Numbered from the stretch's first letter, positions 28,697 to 38,667 are shown. The stretch is 64,000 bases of DNA from Polymorphobacter megasporae (GCF_018982885.2 NZ_CP081848.1:3286001-3350000); one strand, 5' to 3'. Program-made: numbers and translations. The notes: generated by a model not told the origin, from the sequence alone.

Positions 28697-29761
28697 ATGT
28701 CACAGCCCCCGCGCCGCACCGGCGGCCGCCCTCCGGGCCGTCCGCCCATCGATCCCCCCGCCGGTCCCCGGCCTCCCGTCCGCCGCCGCGAGCCCGCCGG
28801 CGGCGATCCGCTGTCGACCAATCCGCGCGAGGCCAATCGCCGCGCCAACCAGGCCGAGCGCCCGATGCTCAAGCGCCCCGAGGCGGGGAGCACGTCGAAT
28901 CCGTTCGGCGGGCGTCCGGTCAAGGTGCCCCGCGCCCGCGACGAAGCGGCCAAGCCTTCGCGCGCCAACAACGCCCCGCGTCGCGACCGCGGCAATGCGC
29001 GCGCCGAAGCGGCGGCGGCGGCCCCCGGCAAGATCGAGCCGCAGCGGATCGCCAAATTGCTCGCGCGCGCCGGGGTCGGATCGCGTCGCGACATCGAGCG
29101 CTTCATCGCCGAGGGGCGCGTCGCGATCAACGGCACCGTCCTGACGACCCCTGCGCACATCATCTCGTCGCTCGACGGCGTGACGTATGATGGCCGCCCG
29201 GTTGCGGCGATCGAGGCGACGCGGCTGTTCCGCTTCCACAAGCCCGCGGGCTTCCTGACGACGGTCCGTGATCCCGGCGGCCGCCCGACGATCTTCGACG
29301 CGCTGCCCCCCGGACTGCCGCGGCTCGTGCCGGTCGGACGGCTCGACATGAATACCGAGGGGCTGCTGCTGCTGACGACCGACGGCGCGCTCAAGCGACA
29401 GCTCGAACTGCCGGTCAACGCGGTCGCGCGCCGCTACCGCGTCCGCGCTTACGGCGAAGTCACGCAGGCGATCCTCGAAGGGCTGATCGAGGGTATCGAG
29501 ATCGACGGGATGCGTTACGGCCCGATCAACGCCGACATCGAGCGCCGGACCGGGCGCAACCTATGGCTGTCGATCACGCTTACCGAGGGCAAGAATCGCG
29601 AGATCCGCCGCGTCCTCGAATTCCTCGGCCTCCAGGTCTCGCGGCTGATCCGCGTCGCGTACGGCCCGTTCGAATTGAGCGACCTGCCCGCGCGCGCGGT
29701 CGAGGAGGTCAACCCGCAGGCGATCGACCAGCTGCGCAAATCGGTGTCGAAGGCCAAATGA
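28697..29761 (+). CDS. 23S rRNA pseudouridine synthase, RluB-like
   Basis: A 354-residue RsuA/RluB-type pseudouridine synthase. The first 110 residues are a basic, proline-rich low-complexity extension. An S4 RNA-binding domain follows at about 115-160 (QRIAKLLARAGVGSRRDIERF). The catalytic region begins at FRFHKPAGFLTTVRD, and the active-site aspartate is in GRLDMNTEGLLLLT near 220. It ends GKNREIRRVLEFLGLQVSRLIR. ATG 28697 is kept although the extension is variable; a later start is possible. Its stop overlaps the rsmD start (ATGA). Confidence 0.92.
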   Translation: MSQPPRRTGGRPPGRPPIDPPAGPRPPVRRREPAGGDPLSTNPREANRRANQAERPMLKRPEAGSTSNPFGGRPVKVPRARDEAAKPSRANNAPRRDRGNARAEAAAAAPGKIEPQRIAKLLARAGVGSRRDIERFIAEGRVAINGTVLTTPAHIISSLDGVTYDGRPVAAIEATRLFRFHKPAGFLTTVRDPGGRPTIFDALPPGLPRLVPVGRLDMNTEGLLLLTTDGALKRQLELPVNAVARRYRVRAYGEVTQAILEGLIEGIEIDGMRYGPINADIERRTGRNLWLSITLTEGKNREIRRVLEFLGLQVSRLIRVAYGPFELSDLPARAVEEVNPQAIDQLRKSVSKAK

Positions 29762-30300
29762 GGATCATCGCGGGACAATATCGCGGGCGGCCGCTGGTCG
29801 CGCCGCCGGGCGAAGCGACGCGACCGACGAGCGAACGAGCGCGCGAGGCGCTGTTCTCCATGCTCGCCAGCCGCCTCGGCGACTTCGACGGGCTGCGCGT
29901 CGCCGACCTGTACGCCGGGACCGGCGCGCTCGGGCTCGAGGCACTGTCGCGCGGCGCGGCGCACGCGACCTTCGTCGAGAACGACAAGGCGGCGGTGACT
30001 GCGCTGCGCGCCAACATCCTGAAATGTGGCGCCGACGCCGCGACGACTGTGCTGCAACAGCCTGTGCAGGCGATCGGCCGTGCCCCTGCCGCGTTCGACC
30101 TGATCCTCCTCGACCCACCGTACGGCGAAGGCCATGCTTTGCCCGCGCTCGCCCGGCTGCTCGAATATGGCTGGGTCGCACCGCACGCATGGGTGTCGGT
30201 CGAGACGGCGAAGGGCGAAGCGCTCGAACCGCCGGGCTTCACCCTCGACACCGTCCGCGCGCACGGCAAGGCGCGGCTCCATCTGTTTCGCGCCGACTGA
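29758..30300 (+). CDS. rsmD: 16S rRNA m2G966 methyltransferase
   Basis: A 180-residue methyltransferase modifying guanine 966 of 16S rRNA. It has the typical start MRIIAGQYRGRPL, the segment TRPTSERAREALFSML, the SAM loop VADLYAGTGALGLEALSRG near residue 48 and the catalytic LILLDPPYGEG near 120. The ATG overlaps the stop of the pseudouridine synthase gene, so the two rRNA-modifying enzymes are cotranslated. Confidence 0.95.
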   Translation: MRIIAGQYRGRPLVAPPGEATRPTSERAREALFSMLASRLGDFDGLRVADLYAGTGALGLEALSRGAAHATFVENDKAAVTALRANILKCGADAATTVLQQPVQAIGRAPAAFDLILLDPPYGEGHALPALARLLEYGWVAPHAWVSVETAKGEALEPPGFTLDTVRAHGKARLHLFRAD

Positions 30301-30357
30301 CTCGGGGGATCGCCGCCGGGGTGCGCGTATCTCGGGCATAGTCGAGGAGCTACTGCC

Positions 30358-30666
30358 ATGGGCCGCATCTTATTCGTCGCGTTCGTCGCCACCTTCGTCG
30401 CCGCGCTTGCCGTCGTCGTCGGCATGCCAGTCGCGGCACAGGAAGCTGCCCCCGCATCGGGCCAGCATGAAGGCATGGCGACGCGGTTCGCGGCGATGGA
30501 CACCGACCACGACGGCAAAGTGAGCAAGGCCGAGTGGCTCGCCGCCGGCCGCCAGGAACGCGGCTTCGACATGATGGACGCCGACCACGACGGCTTTCTG
30601 ACGATGGACGAGCTCAAGGCCGGTCGCGAGAAGATGCGCGCGATGCGTGAGGCGAAGGGCAACTAG
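30358..30666 (+). CDS. Exported EF-hand protein
   Basis: A 102-residue protein with a signal peptide (VAFVATFVAALAVVVGMPVAA, about residues 7-27) and two canonical calcium-binding EF-hand loops: DTDHDGKVSKAEW near residue 46 and DADHDGFLTMDEL near 74. It is probably periplasmic and binds Ca2+, with no known partner. ATG 30358 follows GAGGAG. It lies between rsmD and the helicase gene on the same strand. Confidence 0.85.
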   Translation: MGRILFVAFVATFVAALAVVVGMPVAAQEAAPASGQHEGMATRFAAMDTDHDGKVSKAEWLAAGRQERGFDMMDADHDGFLTMDELKAGREKMRAMREAKGN

Positions 30667-30760
30667 TCCGCCGCCCTGACCGGCCAAGCTTCGGTCCGAA
30701 CATCGCGCGCGGGCAAGCCGCATCGTGACAAACGCGTCGCCGTTCCCTATGTGTTCAGCG

Positions 30761-33046
30761 ATGCACGCCTCGCCCGCCCCACACTCCCCGGCCCCCGAAC
30801 CGCCGTACATGGACGGTCTCAACGCGGCGCAGCGCGAGGCAGTGCTGACCACCGAAGGCCCGGTGCTCCTCCTTGCCGGCGCCGGGACCGGCAAGACCCG
30901 CGCGCTGACCAGCCGCCTCGCGCACATCATCTACACGCGGCGAGCGTGGCCGTCCGAGATCCTTGCGGTGACCTTCACCAACAAGGCGGCGCGCGAGATG
31001 CAGCATCGCATGGGGCTGCTGCTTGGGGGGAGCGCGGAAGGCATGCAGTTCCTCGGCACCTTCCACTCGGTTGCGTCGCGCATGCTGCGACGCAACGCCG
31101 GGCTCGTCGGGCTGGAGAGCAACTTCTCGATCCTCGACACCGACGACCAGTTGCGGCTGCTCAAGCAGGTCCTGATCGAGGCGAACGTCGACGACAAGCG
31201 CTGGCCGGCGAAGGGGCTGGCGTCGCTGATCGACCGCTGGAAGAACCGCGGCTGGACCCCGGCGCAGGTCCCCGCGACCGAGGAAGGCGGCTACGACAAC
31301 AGATCGGTCGCGCTGTATGCGCGCTATCAGGAGCGTCTCGTCGCGCTCAACGCGTGCGATTTCGGCGATCTGCTCCTCCACATGCTGACGATTTTCCTCA
31401 GCCACCCCGATGTGCTGGCGGAATACCAGCGGCGCTTCAAATACGTCCTCGTCGACGAATATCAGGACACCAATGTCAGCCAGTATCTGTGGCTGCGGCT
31501 GCTCGCGCAGGACCGCCGCAACATCTGCTGCGTCGGCGACGACGACCAGTCGATCTATTCGTGGCGCGGTGCCGAGGTCGCCAACATCCTCCGCTTCGAG
31601 GTCGACTTTCCCGGCGCGACTGTCATCCGCCTCGAACAGAATTACCGCTCGACCCCGCATATCCTCGGCGCCGCCGGCGGGCTGATCGCCAAGAACTCGG
31701 GACGCCTCGGCAAGACTCTGTGGACCGAGCGCAACTCGGGCGACAAGGTCAAGGTCGTCGGCGTCTGGGACGGCCCCGAGGAAGCGCGGCTGACCGGCGA
31801 CGCGATCGAGCGCCTCCAGCGCGAGGGCGCGTCATTGAACGACATGGCGATCCTCGTCCGCGCCCAGTTCCAGACGCGCGAGTTCGAGGACCGCTTCATC
31901 ACCACCGGCCTGCCGTACAAGATCGTCGGCGGCTTCCGCTTCTATGAGCGCGCGGAGGTTCGCGACGCGATCGCCTACCTCCGCGTCGTCGTCCAGCCAT
32001 CGGACGGGCTGGCGTTCGAACGGATCGTCAACACGCCCAAGCGCGGGCTCGGCGACAAGGCGATGCAGTCGCTCCACGCCCACGCCCGCGCGACGAACAA
32101 GCCGCTGTCGTCGGCGGCGAACGCGCTGATCGAGACCGACGAACTCACCCCGGCGGCGCGACGCTCGCTGAGCAATTTCATGACCGACCTCAAGCGGTGG
32201 CGCGACCAGGTCGACACCCTGCCCCACGCCGAACTCGCGCGGATCGTCCTCGAGGAATCGGGGTATATCGCGATGTACCAGAACCAGCGGACGTCGGAGG
32301 CCGATGGGCGGCTCGAGAACCTCCAGGAACTTACCCGCGCGATGGACGAGTTCGAATCAATGACCGCGTTCCTCGAACACGTCAGCCTCGTCATGGAGAA
32401 CGACAAGGCCGATCACGAGGAGCGCGTCACGATCATGACCCTCCACGCGGCGAAGGGCCTCGAATTCGACCACGTCTTCCTCGTCGGCTGGGAGGAAGGC
32501 GTCTTCCCGTCGCAGCGCTCGCTCGACGAGGGCGGCAACGCGTCGTTGGAGGAGGAACGCCGCCTCGCCTATGTCGGCATCACCCGGGCGAAACGCGCCG
32601 CCACGATCAGCCACGCCGCCAACCGCCGCATCTACGGCCAATGGACGTCGAGCATCCCGTCGCGCTTCGTCAGCGACCTGCCCGACGACCATATCGACGT
32701 GTCGAGCACGATGAGCGGTGGCCCGAGCCTGTGGCGCGCCGCGCTGGGCGGCGGCGACCCCTTCGCCGACGTCACGCGCGGGGCCGGTCGCGGCCCCGGC
32801 TGGGCGCGCGCGACGGCGATGGGCGGGGCGAGCGTTCCCGGCCGCGGCGGCCTCCAGATCGAGGCCCGCGCCAGCGCGGTCAGCGTCGGCCAGCCCGGCC
32901 GCAAGGACGTCGCCGTTGGTGCCCGCGTGTTCCACTCGAAGTTCGGCTACGGCGCGGTCGCCGCGATCGAGGGCAACAAGCTCGAGATCGAGTTCGAGAA
33001 AGCCGGGCGGAAGCGGGTGCTCGATAGCTTTATTGAGTTGGTCTGA
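30761..33046 (+). CDS. UvrD/PcrA-type DNA helicase
   Basis: A superfamily 1A 3'-5' helicase of about 761 residues. Walker A is LLAGAGTGKTRALTSRL, motif II VDEYQDTNVSQY, motif III GDDDQSIYSWRGAEV, motif IV EQNYRS, motif V LHAAKGLEFDHVF and motif VI YVGITRAKR. The C-terminus has a Tudor-like tail (GARVFHSKFGYGAV, then EIEFEKAGRKRVL) as in UvrD and PcrA. It serves nucleotide-excision and mismatch repair and replication. The exact start is unsure: GTG 30725, ATG 30749 and ATG 30761 are in frame and none has a strong ribosome site. Confidence 0.94.
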   Translation: MHASPAPHSPAPEPPYMDGLNAAQREAVLTTEGPVLLLAGAGTGKTRALTSRLAHIIYTRRAWPSEILAVTFTNKAAREMQHRMGLLLGGSAEGMQFLGTFHSVASRMLRRNAGLVGLESNFSILDTDDQLRLLKQVLIEANVDDKRWPAKGLASLIDRWKNRGWTPAQVPATEEGGYDNRSVALYARYQERLVALNACDFGDLLLHMLTIFLSHPDVLAEYQRRFKYVLVDEYQDTNVSQYLWLRLLAQDRRNICCVGDDDQSIYSWRGAEVANILRFEVDFPGATVIRLEQNYRSTPHILGAAGGLIAKNSGRLGKTLWTERNSGDKVKVVGVWDGPEEARLTGDAIERLQREGASLNDMAILVRAQFQTREFEDRFITTGLPYKIVGGFRFYERAEVRDAIAYLRVVVQPSDGLAFERIVNTPKRGLGDKAMQSLHAHARATNKPLSSAANALIETDELTPAARRSLSNFMTDLKRWRDQVDTLPHAELARIVLEESGYIAMYQNQRTSEADGRLENLQELTRAMDEFESMTAFLEHVSLVMENDKADHEERVTIMTLHAAKGLEFDHVFLVGWEEGVFPSQRSLDEGGNASLEEERRLAYVGITRAKRAATISHAANRRIYGQWTSSIPSRFVSDLPDDHIDVSSTMSGGPSLWRAALGGGDPFADVTRGAGRGPGWARATAMGGASVPGRGGLQIEARASAVSVGQPGRKDVAVGARVFHSKFGYGAVAAIEGNKLEIEFEKAGRKRVLDSFIELV

Positions 33047-33113
33047 CGCGGCAACCCGGCCTAACCTGCTGTGATGGATACGTCGCCGCGATGATCGAAC
33101 GGCCGGAAACAAC

Positions 33114-34466
33114 GTGATCGCGCGACTGCGCCGCATCGCCAGCACGGTTGCCGACAGCTTCTGGATCGTTCCGGCGGTCGTGATCGTCGCCGCGATCGGG
33201 CTTGCCGAGGGTCTCGTCGCGGTCGACCGTGCCGGTCTGCTCGCAGGGCTGCTGGTCGACAATCGCTGGCTTTACAACGGCGGCGCGACCGGTGCGCGGA
33301 CTTTGCTCGGCGCGGTCGCGTCGTCGACTATCGGGGTCGCGGGGACGGTGTTCTCGATCACGATCGCGTCGCTGTCGCTTGCCGCGGGGCAGATGGGTCC
33401 GCGGCTGCTGCGCAATTTCGTCCGCGACCGCGGCAACCAGGTAACGCTCGGAGTCTTCCTCGGCACCTTCTCGTACGCGCTGATGGTCCTGCGCAATGTC
33501 CGCACCAGCGGCGAGGGCGAATTCATCCCGCATCTGTCGATGAGCGTCGGCATCGCGCTCGCGTTCGTCTGTGTCGGCACGCTCGTCTATTTCGTCGGCC
33601 ACACCGCGAGCCGGATCAACGTCGACACCGTCATCGATCTCGTCGCGGGCGACCTGACCGCGGCGATCAAACGGCTGACGACGCGCGACCCCGAGCCCGG
33701 AACCAGCGCACCGCAGCTTGGTGAGGCCGTCTTCACCGTCCCCGATGCGCGCCGCGGCTATCTCAAGCACCTCGATGCCGACGGGCTCGCCGATTGGGCG
33801 GCCAAAAACGCCACGACACTCCAGTTGCTTGTCCGTCCGGGCGACTGCGTCTTCCCCGGGGCGGTGATCGCGTTGATCACTCCGGCGGTCGCAGGCGCCG
33901 GTATCGCGATCCGCGCCGCGACCGCGCTCGCCAAGGAACGGGTCAGCGACGAAGACCTCGAATATGCCGTCCGCCAGTTGGTCGAGGTCGCGGTCCGCGC
34001 GCTGTCGCCGGGCATCAACGATCCGAATACGGCGATGAGCGTGCTCGACCGCATGGGCGCGGCGCTGTGCGAGCTCGCCCCGCGATACCTCCATAGCGGG
34101 CGCTGGAGCCGCGACGGCCGGGTCGTGCTGGTCGTTCCGGCGGTCGACTACGACGGGCTGACCAACGCGATGCTCGACATGATCCGACAGAATGCCGCCA
34201 GCAGCATGTCGGTCCTGATCCGGTTCGTCGAGGTGTTGACCGCGGTCGCCGGGTGCGAGCGCGACGCCGGGCGGCTGGCAACGTTGCGCCGCCACGCAGA
34301 CCTCGCGCTCGGCGACGGCGTCCACACTATCACCACGCCGGCCGACCTCGACGAGCTGCGCCGCCGGCACGCTCGGCTTGTCGCCATGATCGCCGAAGGG
34401 CCGGTGTGTCTGGCACGGCTCGACCGGCCCGGATCCGTGAGCGCAAGCGGCGCGGCAAAAGCCTGA
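33114..34466 (+). CDS. DUF2254 family membrane protein
   Basis: A 450-residue membrane protein. Four hydrophobic helices lie in the first 165 residues (around 17-35, 60-88, 108-125 and 140-162), with SSTIGVAGTVFSITIASLSLAAGQMGPR-type sequence that marks DUF2254. The cytoplasmic part contains DTVIDLVAGDLTAAIKRL, AVRALSPGINDPNTAMSVLD and RYLHSGRW. The biochemical role is unknown. GTG 33114 is the first start after an upstream stop. Confidence 0.85.
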   Translation: MIARLRRIASTVADSFWIVPAVVIVAAIGLAEGLVAVDRAGLLAGLLVDNRWLYNGGATGARTLLGAVASSTIGVAGTVFSITIASLSLAAGQMGPRLLRNFVRDRGNQVTLGVFLGTFSYALMVLRNVRTSGEGEFIPHLSMSVGIALAFVCVGTLVYFVGHTASRINVDTVIDLVAGDLTAAIKRLTTRDPEPGTSAPQLGEAVFTVPDARRGYLKHLDADGLADWAAKNATTLQLLVRPGDCVFPGAVIALITPAVAGAGIAIRAATALAKERVSDEDLEYAVRQLVEVAVRALSPGINDPNTAMSVLDRMGAALCELAPRYLHSGRWSRDGRVVLVVPAVDYDGLTNAMLDMIRQNAASSMSVLIRFVEVLTAVAGCERDAGRLATLRRHADLALGDGVHTITTPADLDELRRRHARLVAMIAEGPVCLARLDRPGSVSASGAAKA

Positions 34467-34570
34467 AGACCGCGCGCTGCTGCGACAAGTCGTCCCGGTC
34501 ACTCAGCCGATGCGGCGGAACTCCCCATAGCCGCTACCGTTACATGGGCTATATTCACTGGAGATTTGCT

Positions 34571-35050
34571 ATGCGCCGCCTGAATACTGTCTTGACGATC
34601 GCTGGTCTTGGGCTTGCCACTGCCGCTGTCGCAACACCGACCACGGATTTCCTCAGCGACGCGATCAAGGGCGATAACTCCGAGATCAAGCTTGGCGCGA
34701 TGGCCGAGGAAAAGGGTGGGACGGCAGCGATCAAGGCGTACGGCAAGATGCTCAATGCCGATCACACGGCGCACAAGGCAAAGCTCGTCGCGATCGCCCA
34801 GCCGCTCAAGATGTCGATCCCCGACGGCATGACCGCTGGCGCGGACGTCGAATATCTCAAGCTTAAGGTCCTGTCGGGCAATTCGTTCGACAAGGAATTC
34901 GCGAGCCACATGGTCAAGGACCACAACGACGATATCACGTCGTACGAGAAGGAAATCGCGCGCAACGATCCCGCGACGGTCAAGCTGGCCAAGGCAACCC
35001 TTCCGACGCTGCGCAAGCATCTCCAGACCGCGCAGAAGCTTTCAAGCTGA
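34571..35050 (+). CDS. DUF4142 family exported protein
   Basis: A 159-residue protein with a signal peptide (LNTVLTIAGLGLATAAVA) and the DUF4142 four-helix, ferritin-like pattern: FLSDAIKGDNSEIKLGAMA, YGKMLNADHTAHKAKLVAIA, FDKEFASHMVKDHNDDITSYEKE and a final KATLPTLRKHLQTAQKLS. The family's function is unknown, and stress-related periplasmic roles are suspected. ATG 34571 was chosen because it opens the signal peptide. It is followed by a copy of the CTGTCCTACA repeat. Confidence 0.85.
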   Translation: MRRLNTVLTIAGLGLATAAVATPTTDFLSDAIKGDNSEIKLGAMAEEKGGTAAIKAYGKMLNADHTAHKAKLVAIAQPLKMSIPDGMTAGADVEYLKLKVLSGNSFDKEFASHMVKDHNDDITSYEKEIARNDPATVKLAKATLPTLRKHLQTAQKLSS

Positions 35051-35065
35051 CACGCGACGGACTTT

Positions 35066-35147
35066 CCGTTGTCCTACAACGTGATGAATTAAATACGGTG
35101 CGCGCTCGACTCGCCAACGGGCGGCACCGTGTTTTTCTCATGACTGG
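35066..35147 (+). repeat. CTGTCCTACA/TTCTCAT repeat, diverged copy
   Basis: Starts CCGTTGTCCTACAAC, carries the hairpin-type core CTCGCCAACGGGCGGCAC, and ends GTTTTTCTCATGACTGG. It is the most diverged of the copies and lacks the second GTGGACTT-type motif downstream. It sits between two converging genes (DUF4142 and queA). Confidence 0.7.
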
Positions 35148-35215
35148 ATTAAGGGGCAATCAGAGCAGCGCTGCTGAGATATGTTCATCTTGGCGTAGCA
35201 GCCAGCTGGACTAGG

Positions 35216-36238
35216 CTACGGCAGCAGCAGGCTCGCATCCCCATATGAGTAGAACCGGTATTCCTCGGCGACAGCATGGGCATACGCTGCCCGCATCGTC
35301 TCGAGCCCCATCAACGCACTGACAAGCATGAACAAAGTCGACTTCGGCAGGTGGAAGTTGGTCAGCAGCCCGTCGACCATCGCGAAGCGGAAACCGGGCG
35401 TGATGAAGATGCGCGTGTCGCCGGCCCAAGCGCCGAGCCCGTCGGGCGTCCACGCGCTTTCGAGCAGCCGCGCACTTGTCGTGCCGACCGCGATGATCCG
35501 GCCCCCAGCATTGCGCGCCGCGACGATCCGCGCGGTCGTCGCGGCGTCGATGCTTCCCCACTCTGCGTGCATCGCATGGTCGTCGGTGTCGTCCGCCTTG
35601 ACCGGCAAAAACGTGCCCGCCCCGACGTGAAGGGTGACGGTCTCGCGGGTGACGCCTGCCGCATCGAGCGCTGCGAGCAGATCGGGAGTGAAGTGCAGCC
35701 CGGCGGTCGGGGCCGCGACAGCGCCGGGCTTGGTCGCATAGACGGTTTGATAATCGTCGAGATCCTGCGCATCGACCGCGCGCTTCGACGAGATGTACGG
35801 TGGGAGCGGCATCTGCCCGGCGGCGGCGAGCGCCTCCTCGAACGGCAGCGCGCTGTCGAAGCGCCAGCGGACCGAGCCATCCTCGCCGCGCGCCTCGACG
35901 AGCCCTGACAACCCGCCGCCGAAGTCGATGCGGTCGCCGATCTTGAGGCGCTTGGCGTTCTTGACGAAGCTCCACCAGACCCGGTGATCTTCGCGCTTGT
36001 GGAGCGTGACGCGGATCTTGGCGTCGTGCTTCATTCCCGCGAGCTGCGCCGGGATAACGCGGGTGTCGTTGAACACGAGGCAGTCGCCCGCGCGGAGCAA
36101 CCCCGGCAGGTCGGCGATGCCGCGGTCGCTCAGACCGTCGGGGGTAACGACGAGCAACCGCGCCGCGTCGCGCGGCACGACCGGGCGCAGCGCGATCCGG
36201 TCGGCGGGGAGATCGAAGTCGAAATCGGCGACGCGCAA
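35216..36238 (-). CDS. queA: tRNA preQ1(34) S-adenosylmethionine ribosyltransferase-isomerase
   Basis: QueA, the queuosine-pathway enzyme that adds the ribosyl part of SAM to preQ1 in tRNA. Family marks are [49 protein letters not shown] and [14 protein letters not shown]. The usual start MRVxxFDFDLP is matched here by a TTG codon at 36238, giving 340 residues, and this TTG follows the cyclophilin stop by 14 bases. The frame continues far upstream, but that part overlaps the cyclophilin gene and is not protein-like. Confidence 0.95.
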   Translation of the reverse strand: MRVADFDFDLPADRIALRPVVPRDAARLLVVTPDGLSDRGIADLPGLLRAGDCLVFNDTRVIPAQLAGMKHDAKIRVTLHKREDHRVWWSFVKNAKRLKIGDRIDFGGGLSGLVEARGEDGSVRWRFDSALPFEEALAAAGQMPLPPYISSKRAVDAQDLDDYQTVYATKPGAVAAPTAGLHFTPDLLAALDAAGVTRETVTLHVGAGTFLPVKADDTDDHAMHAEWGSIDAATTARIVAARNAGGRIIAVGTTSARLLESAWTPDGLGAWAGDTRIFITPGFRFAMVDGLLTNFHLPKSTLFMLVSALMGLETMRAAYAHAVAEEYRFYSYGDASLLLP

Positions 36239-36252
36239 TACGGTGTCCTGCG

Positions 36253-36951
36253 TTACGGGTGCCGCGGCTTCGCCGGAGCTTCGGGCGGCAGGGTCGGCAG
36301 TGCTTTCGTCGGCAGCGGCATCCCCGGCATCGGCGTGTCGGCAGCCGGAGCCACCGGCTTCGCGCTTGACGGGATCGGCGTCGACGGCGCGGGGGCGGGA
36401 TAATTGTCCGACCCGATCGACGCATGGACGATCTTCGACGGGTTCGCGGGCGGCTCGCCCTTTTCGATCGCGTCGACATATTCCATGCCCGACGTCACGC
36501 GGCCCCAGACGGTGTAGCTGCGGTCGAGCTTCAACGCGGGGGCGAGGCAGATGTAGAACTGGCTGTTGGCGCTGTCGTTGTCGCTCGCGCGCGCCATCGC
36601 CACGGCGCCGCGGACGTGCGGCAAGTCGTTGAATTCGGCCTTGAGGTTGGGCAGCTTCGATCCCCCGGTGCCCGTGCCGGTCGGATCGCCGCCCTGCGCC
36701 ATGAAGCCGTCGATAACGCGGTGGAAGATCGTGCCATCGTAGAAATGCTCGCGAACGAGCGTCCGGATCCGCTCGACATGCTTTGGGGCGACGTCGGGGC
36801 GCATCGCGATCGTCACGCGCCCGCCGGTCGACAGGTCGAGGACGAGAGTGTTCTCGGGCGTCAGCGGCGGCGCGACGGGCGGCGCCGCTGTCTGTGCCGA
36901 CGCGAGGCTCCCGATCGTCAGTGCCACGAAAGCCAGCAGTACATTGCGCAT
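36253..36951 (-). CDS. Exported cyclophilin-type peptidyl-prolyl isomerase
   Basis: A 232-residue cyclophilin with a signal peptide ([19 protein letters not shown]), so it works in the periplasm. The domain shows [42 protein letters not shown] and [11 protein letters not shown], which include the catalytic arginine, Phe and Gln pocket. A proline-rich tail of about 50 residues follows. ATG 36951 is preferred because GGGG lies six bases before it; ATG 36957 is only two codons longer. It precedes queA. Confidence 0.92.
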   Translation of the reverse strand: MRNVLLAFVALTIGSLASAQTAAPPVAPPLTPENTLVLDLSTGGRVTIAMRPDVAPKHVERIRTLVREHFYDGTIFHRVIDGFMAQGGDPTGTGTGGSKLPNLKAEFNDLPHVRGAVAMARASDNDSANSQFYICLAPALKLDRSYTVWGRVTSGMEYVDAIEKGEPPANPSKIVHASIGSDNYPAPAPSTPIPSSAKPVAPAADTPMPGMPLPTKALPTLPPEAPAKPRHP

Positions 36952-37016
36952 CGTCATCCCCAAAAAAGGTTTCCCGCCGTACACATCGCCTGCTTGCGCG
37001 GCGCTGAACGATGCAG

Positions 37017-37514
37017 CTAGCGCCGCGCCCCGAGTTGGGCAACACGCGCCACGACGTCGGCAGCGATCCGCGGCGTGACGAACTTGCGGATGTCGCCGTC
37101 GTAGATCGCGATTTCCTTGACCAGCTTCGACGCGATCGGCTGGAGCGCGACGTCGGCCATCAGGAAGACGGTCTCGATCCGCGCATTGAGCTGCTGGTTC
37201 ATTCCCGCCATCTGATATTCGTATTCGAAGTCCGACACCGCGCGCAGCCCGCGGATGATGAGCTGGGCGTGCTGCGCCTCGGCGAACTTCATCAGCAGCG
37301 CGTCGAACGAAACCACACCGACAGCGTCGCCAAGGTCTTCGGTCTCGCGCGTCACCATCGCGACGCGTTCGTCGAGGGTGAACATCGGCGACTTCGACGG
37401 GTTGGTCGACACGCCGATAATGAGTTTGTCGACGAGCTTTGCGCCACGCCGGATGATGTCCATGTGCCCGAGCGTGACGGGGTCGAACGTGCCGGGATAG
37501 ACGCCGATCCGCAC
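37017..37514 (-). CDS. coaD: Phosphopantetheine adenylyltransferase
   Basis: A 165-residue PPAT, the penultimate enzyme of coenzyme A synthesis. It shows [18 protein letters not shown] with the HxGH-type nucleotide-binding motif (TLGHxD), then [36 protein letters not shown] and SSK-like ASKLVKEIA near the end. Length matches the family. It is the second gene of an operon with ispA upstream (three bases between) and the cyclophilin gene downstream. Confidence 0.97.
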   Translation of the reverse strand: MRIGVYPGTFDPVTLGHMDIIRRGAKLVDKLIIGVSTNPSKSPMFTLDERVAMVTRETEDLGDAVGVVSFDALLMKFAEAQHAQLIIRGLRAVSDFEYEYQMAGMNQQLNARIETVFLMADVALQPIASKLVKEIAIYDGDIRKFVTPRIAADVVARVAQLGARR

Positions 37515-37517
37515 GGC

Positions 37518-38432
37518 CTAGAAGTCGCGTTCGATGGCAAACCGGGCGATCGCACGGAGGAGGTCGGCCTCGCTGCCATAGCTGTGGAGGTGGTCGATCG
37601 CCTGATCGATCAGCATCCCCGCCTGCGTCCGCGCGCGGTCGACGCCGAGCAGCGAGACGAAGGTCGACTTGCCCGCCGCCGCGTCCTTGTGGACCGCCTT
37701 GCCGGTCTTGTCCGACGATCCCTCGACGTCGAGCAGGTCGTCGGCGATCTGGAAGGCGAGGCCGAGATCGTGAGCATAACCGCGCAACGGCGTCCGCCGG
37801 TCGTCGGGGATGCGTGCCATGATCGCCCCGGCTTCGAGGCAGAAGCCGATCAGTGCGCCGGTCTTCAACTGCTGAAGCCGCGTCGTCGCGGTAAGGTCGA
37901 AGTCGGTCTCGGCCGCCGCGAGATCCATCATCTGCCCGCCCGCCATGCCCGACGGGCCGCTCGCGCGGGCGAGTTCGAGGACGAGCTCGGCACGCGCCGA
38001 CGGATCGGCGTGCGTTGCCGGATCGGCGAGAATCTCGAACGCCAGCGCGTGGAGCGAATCGCCCGCGAGGACCGCAGTCGCCTCGTCGAACGCCTTATGG
38101 ACGGTCGGCTTGCCGCGGCGCAGGTCGTCGTCGTCCATGCACGGCAGGTCGTCGTGGATCAGCGAGTAGCAATGGACGCACTCGATCGCGAGCGCGACCC
38201 GCAACGCGCGTTCGCGGTCGACGTTGAACAAGTCGCACGCCGCGACGACGAGCAATGGCCGCATCCGCTTGCCGCCGCCGATCGCGGCATGGCGCATCCC
38301 CATGTACAGCCGGTCGCGGCCGTCGCCGGGAATCGGCAGCAGCCGGTCGAAGCGCTGGTCCATCGCAGTCCCGATCGCATCGAGCGCGGGCTTGAGGCTG
38401 TTCGACGGCCGCATGATCCGGTCAGCCTGCAT
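37518..38432 (-). CDS. ispA: Farnesyl diphosphate synthase-type polyprenyl synthetase
   Basis: A 304-residue trans-prenyltransferase. The first aspartate-rich motif is SLIHDDLPCMDDDDLRRGKPT (two overlapping DDxxD-like runs near residue 94). The second is FQIADDLLDVEG near 235, and KTG and the SAMP-like GGKRMRP are present. It joins C5 units to make farnesyl (or geranylgeranyl) diphosphate for ubiquinone, bactoprenol or carotenoids. It begins inside the xseB tail (ATG 38432, 11-base overlap) and so is coupled to xseB, as in many bacteria (xseB-ispA). Confidence 0.94.
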   Translation of the reverse strand: MQADRIMRPSNSLKPALDAIGTAMDQRFDRLLPIPGDGRDRLYMGMRHAAIGGGKRMRPLLVVAACDLFNVDRERALRVALAIECVHCYSLIHDDLPCMDDDDLRRGKPTVHKAFDEATAVLAGDSLHALAFEILADPATHADPSARAELVLELARASGPSGMAGGQMMDLAAAETDFDLTATTRLQQLKTGALIGFCLEAGAIMARIPDDRRTPLRGYAHDLGLAFQIADDLLDVEGSSDKTGKAVHKDAAAGKSTFVSLLGVDRARTQAGMLIDQAIDHLHSYGSEADLLRAIARFAIERDF

Positions 38433-38667
38433 CGAACGGCTTAAGTCCCGCCGCCTGGCCATCGGCCCCGACGACGATCGCCTCGATCCGCGCGGTCGCG
38501 CCGGCGAGCTTGTCTTCGCAATGTTTCTTCAAGCGCTGTCCATCGGTATACAGGTCGATCGACTCCTCGAGCGTCGCATCGCCCGCCTCGAGCCGATGGA
38601 CGATCTTCTCCAGCCGCGCGAGCGCGATCTCGAAACTCAACTCGGCAACGTCGGATACTGGTTCCAT
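38422..38667 (-). CDS. xseB: Exodeoxyribonuclease VII small subunit
   Basis: An 81-residue small subunit of exonuclease VII, with the conserved FEIALARLEKIVHRLEAGD, TLEESIDLYTDGQRLKKHCE and AEKKL-like region. The large subunit is not in this window. The frame is open upstream beyond 39200, but that includes a palindromic repeat and is not protein-like; ATG 38667 gives the normal length. It overlaps ispA by 11 bases. Confidence 0.95.
   Translation of the reverse strand: MEPVSDVAELSFEIALARLEKIVHRLEAGDATLEESIDLYTDGQRLKKHCEDKLAGATARIEAIVVGADGQAAGLKPFDAG

Noticed and set aside
36239-37045. N-terminal extension of queA to 37045
   Set aside because: It runs through the cyclophilin gene in another frame and has basic low-complexity sequence.
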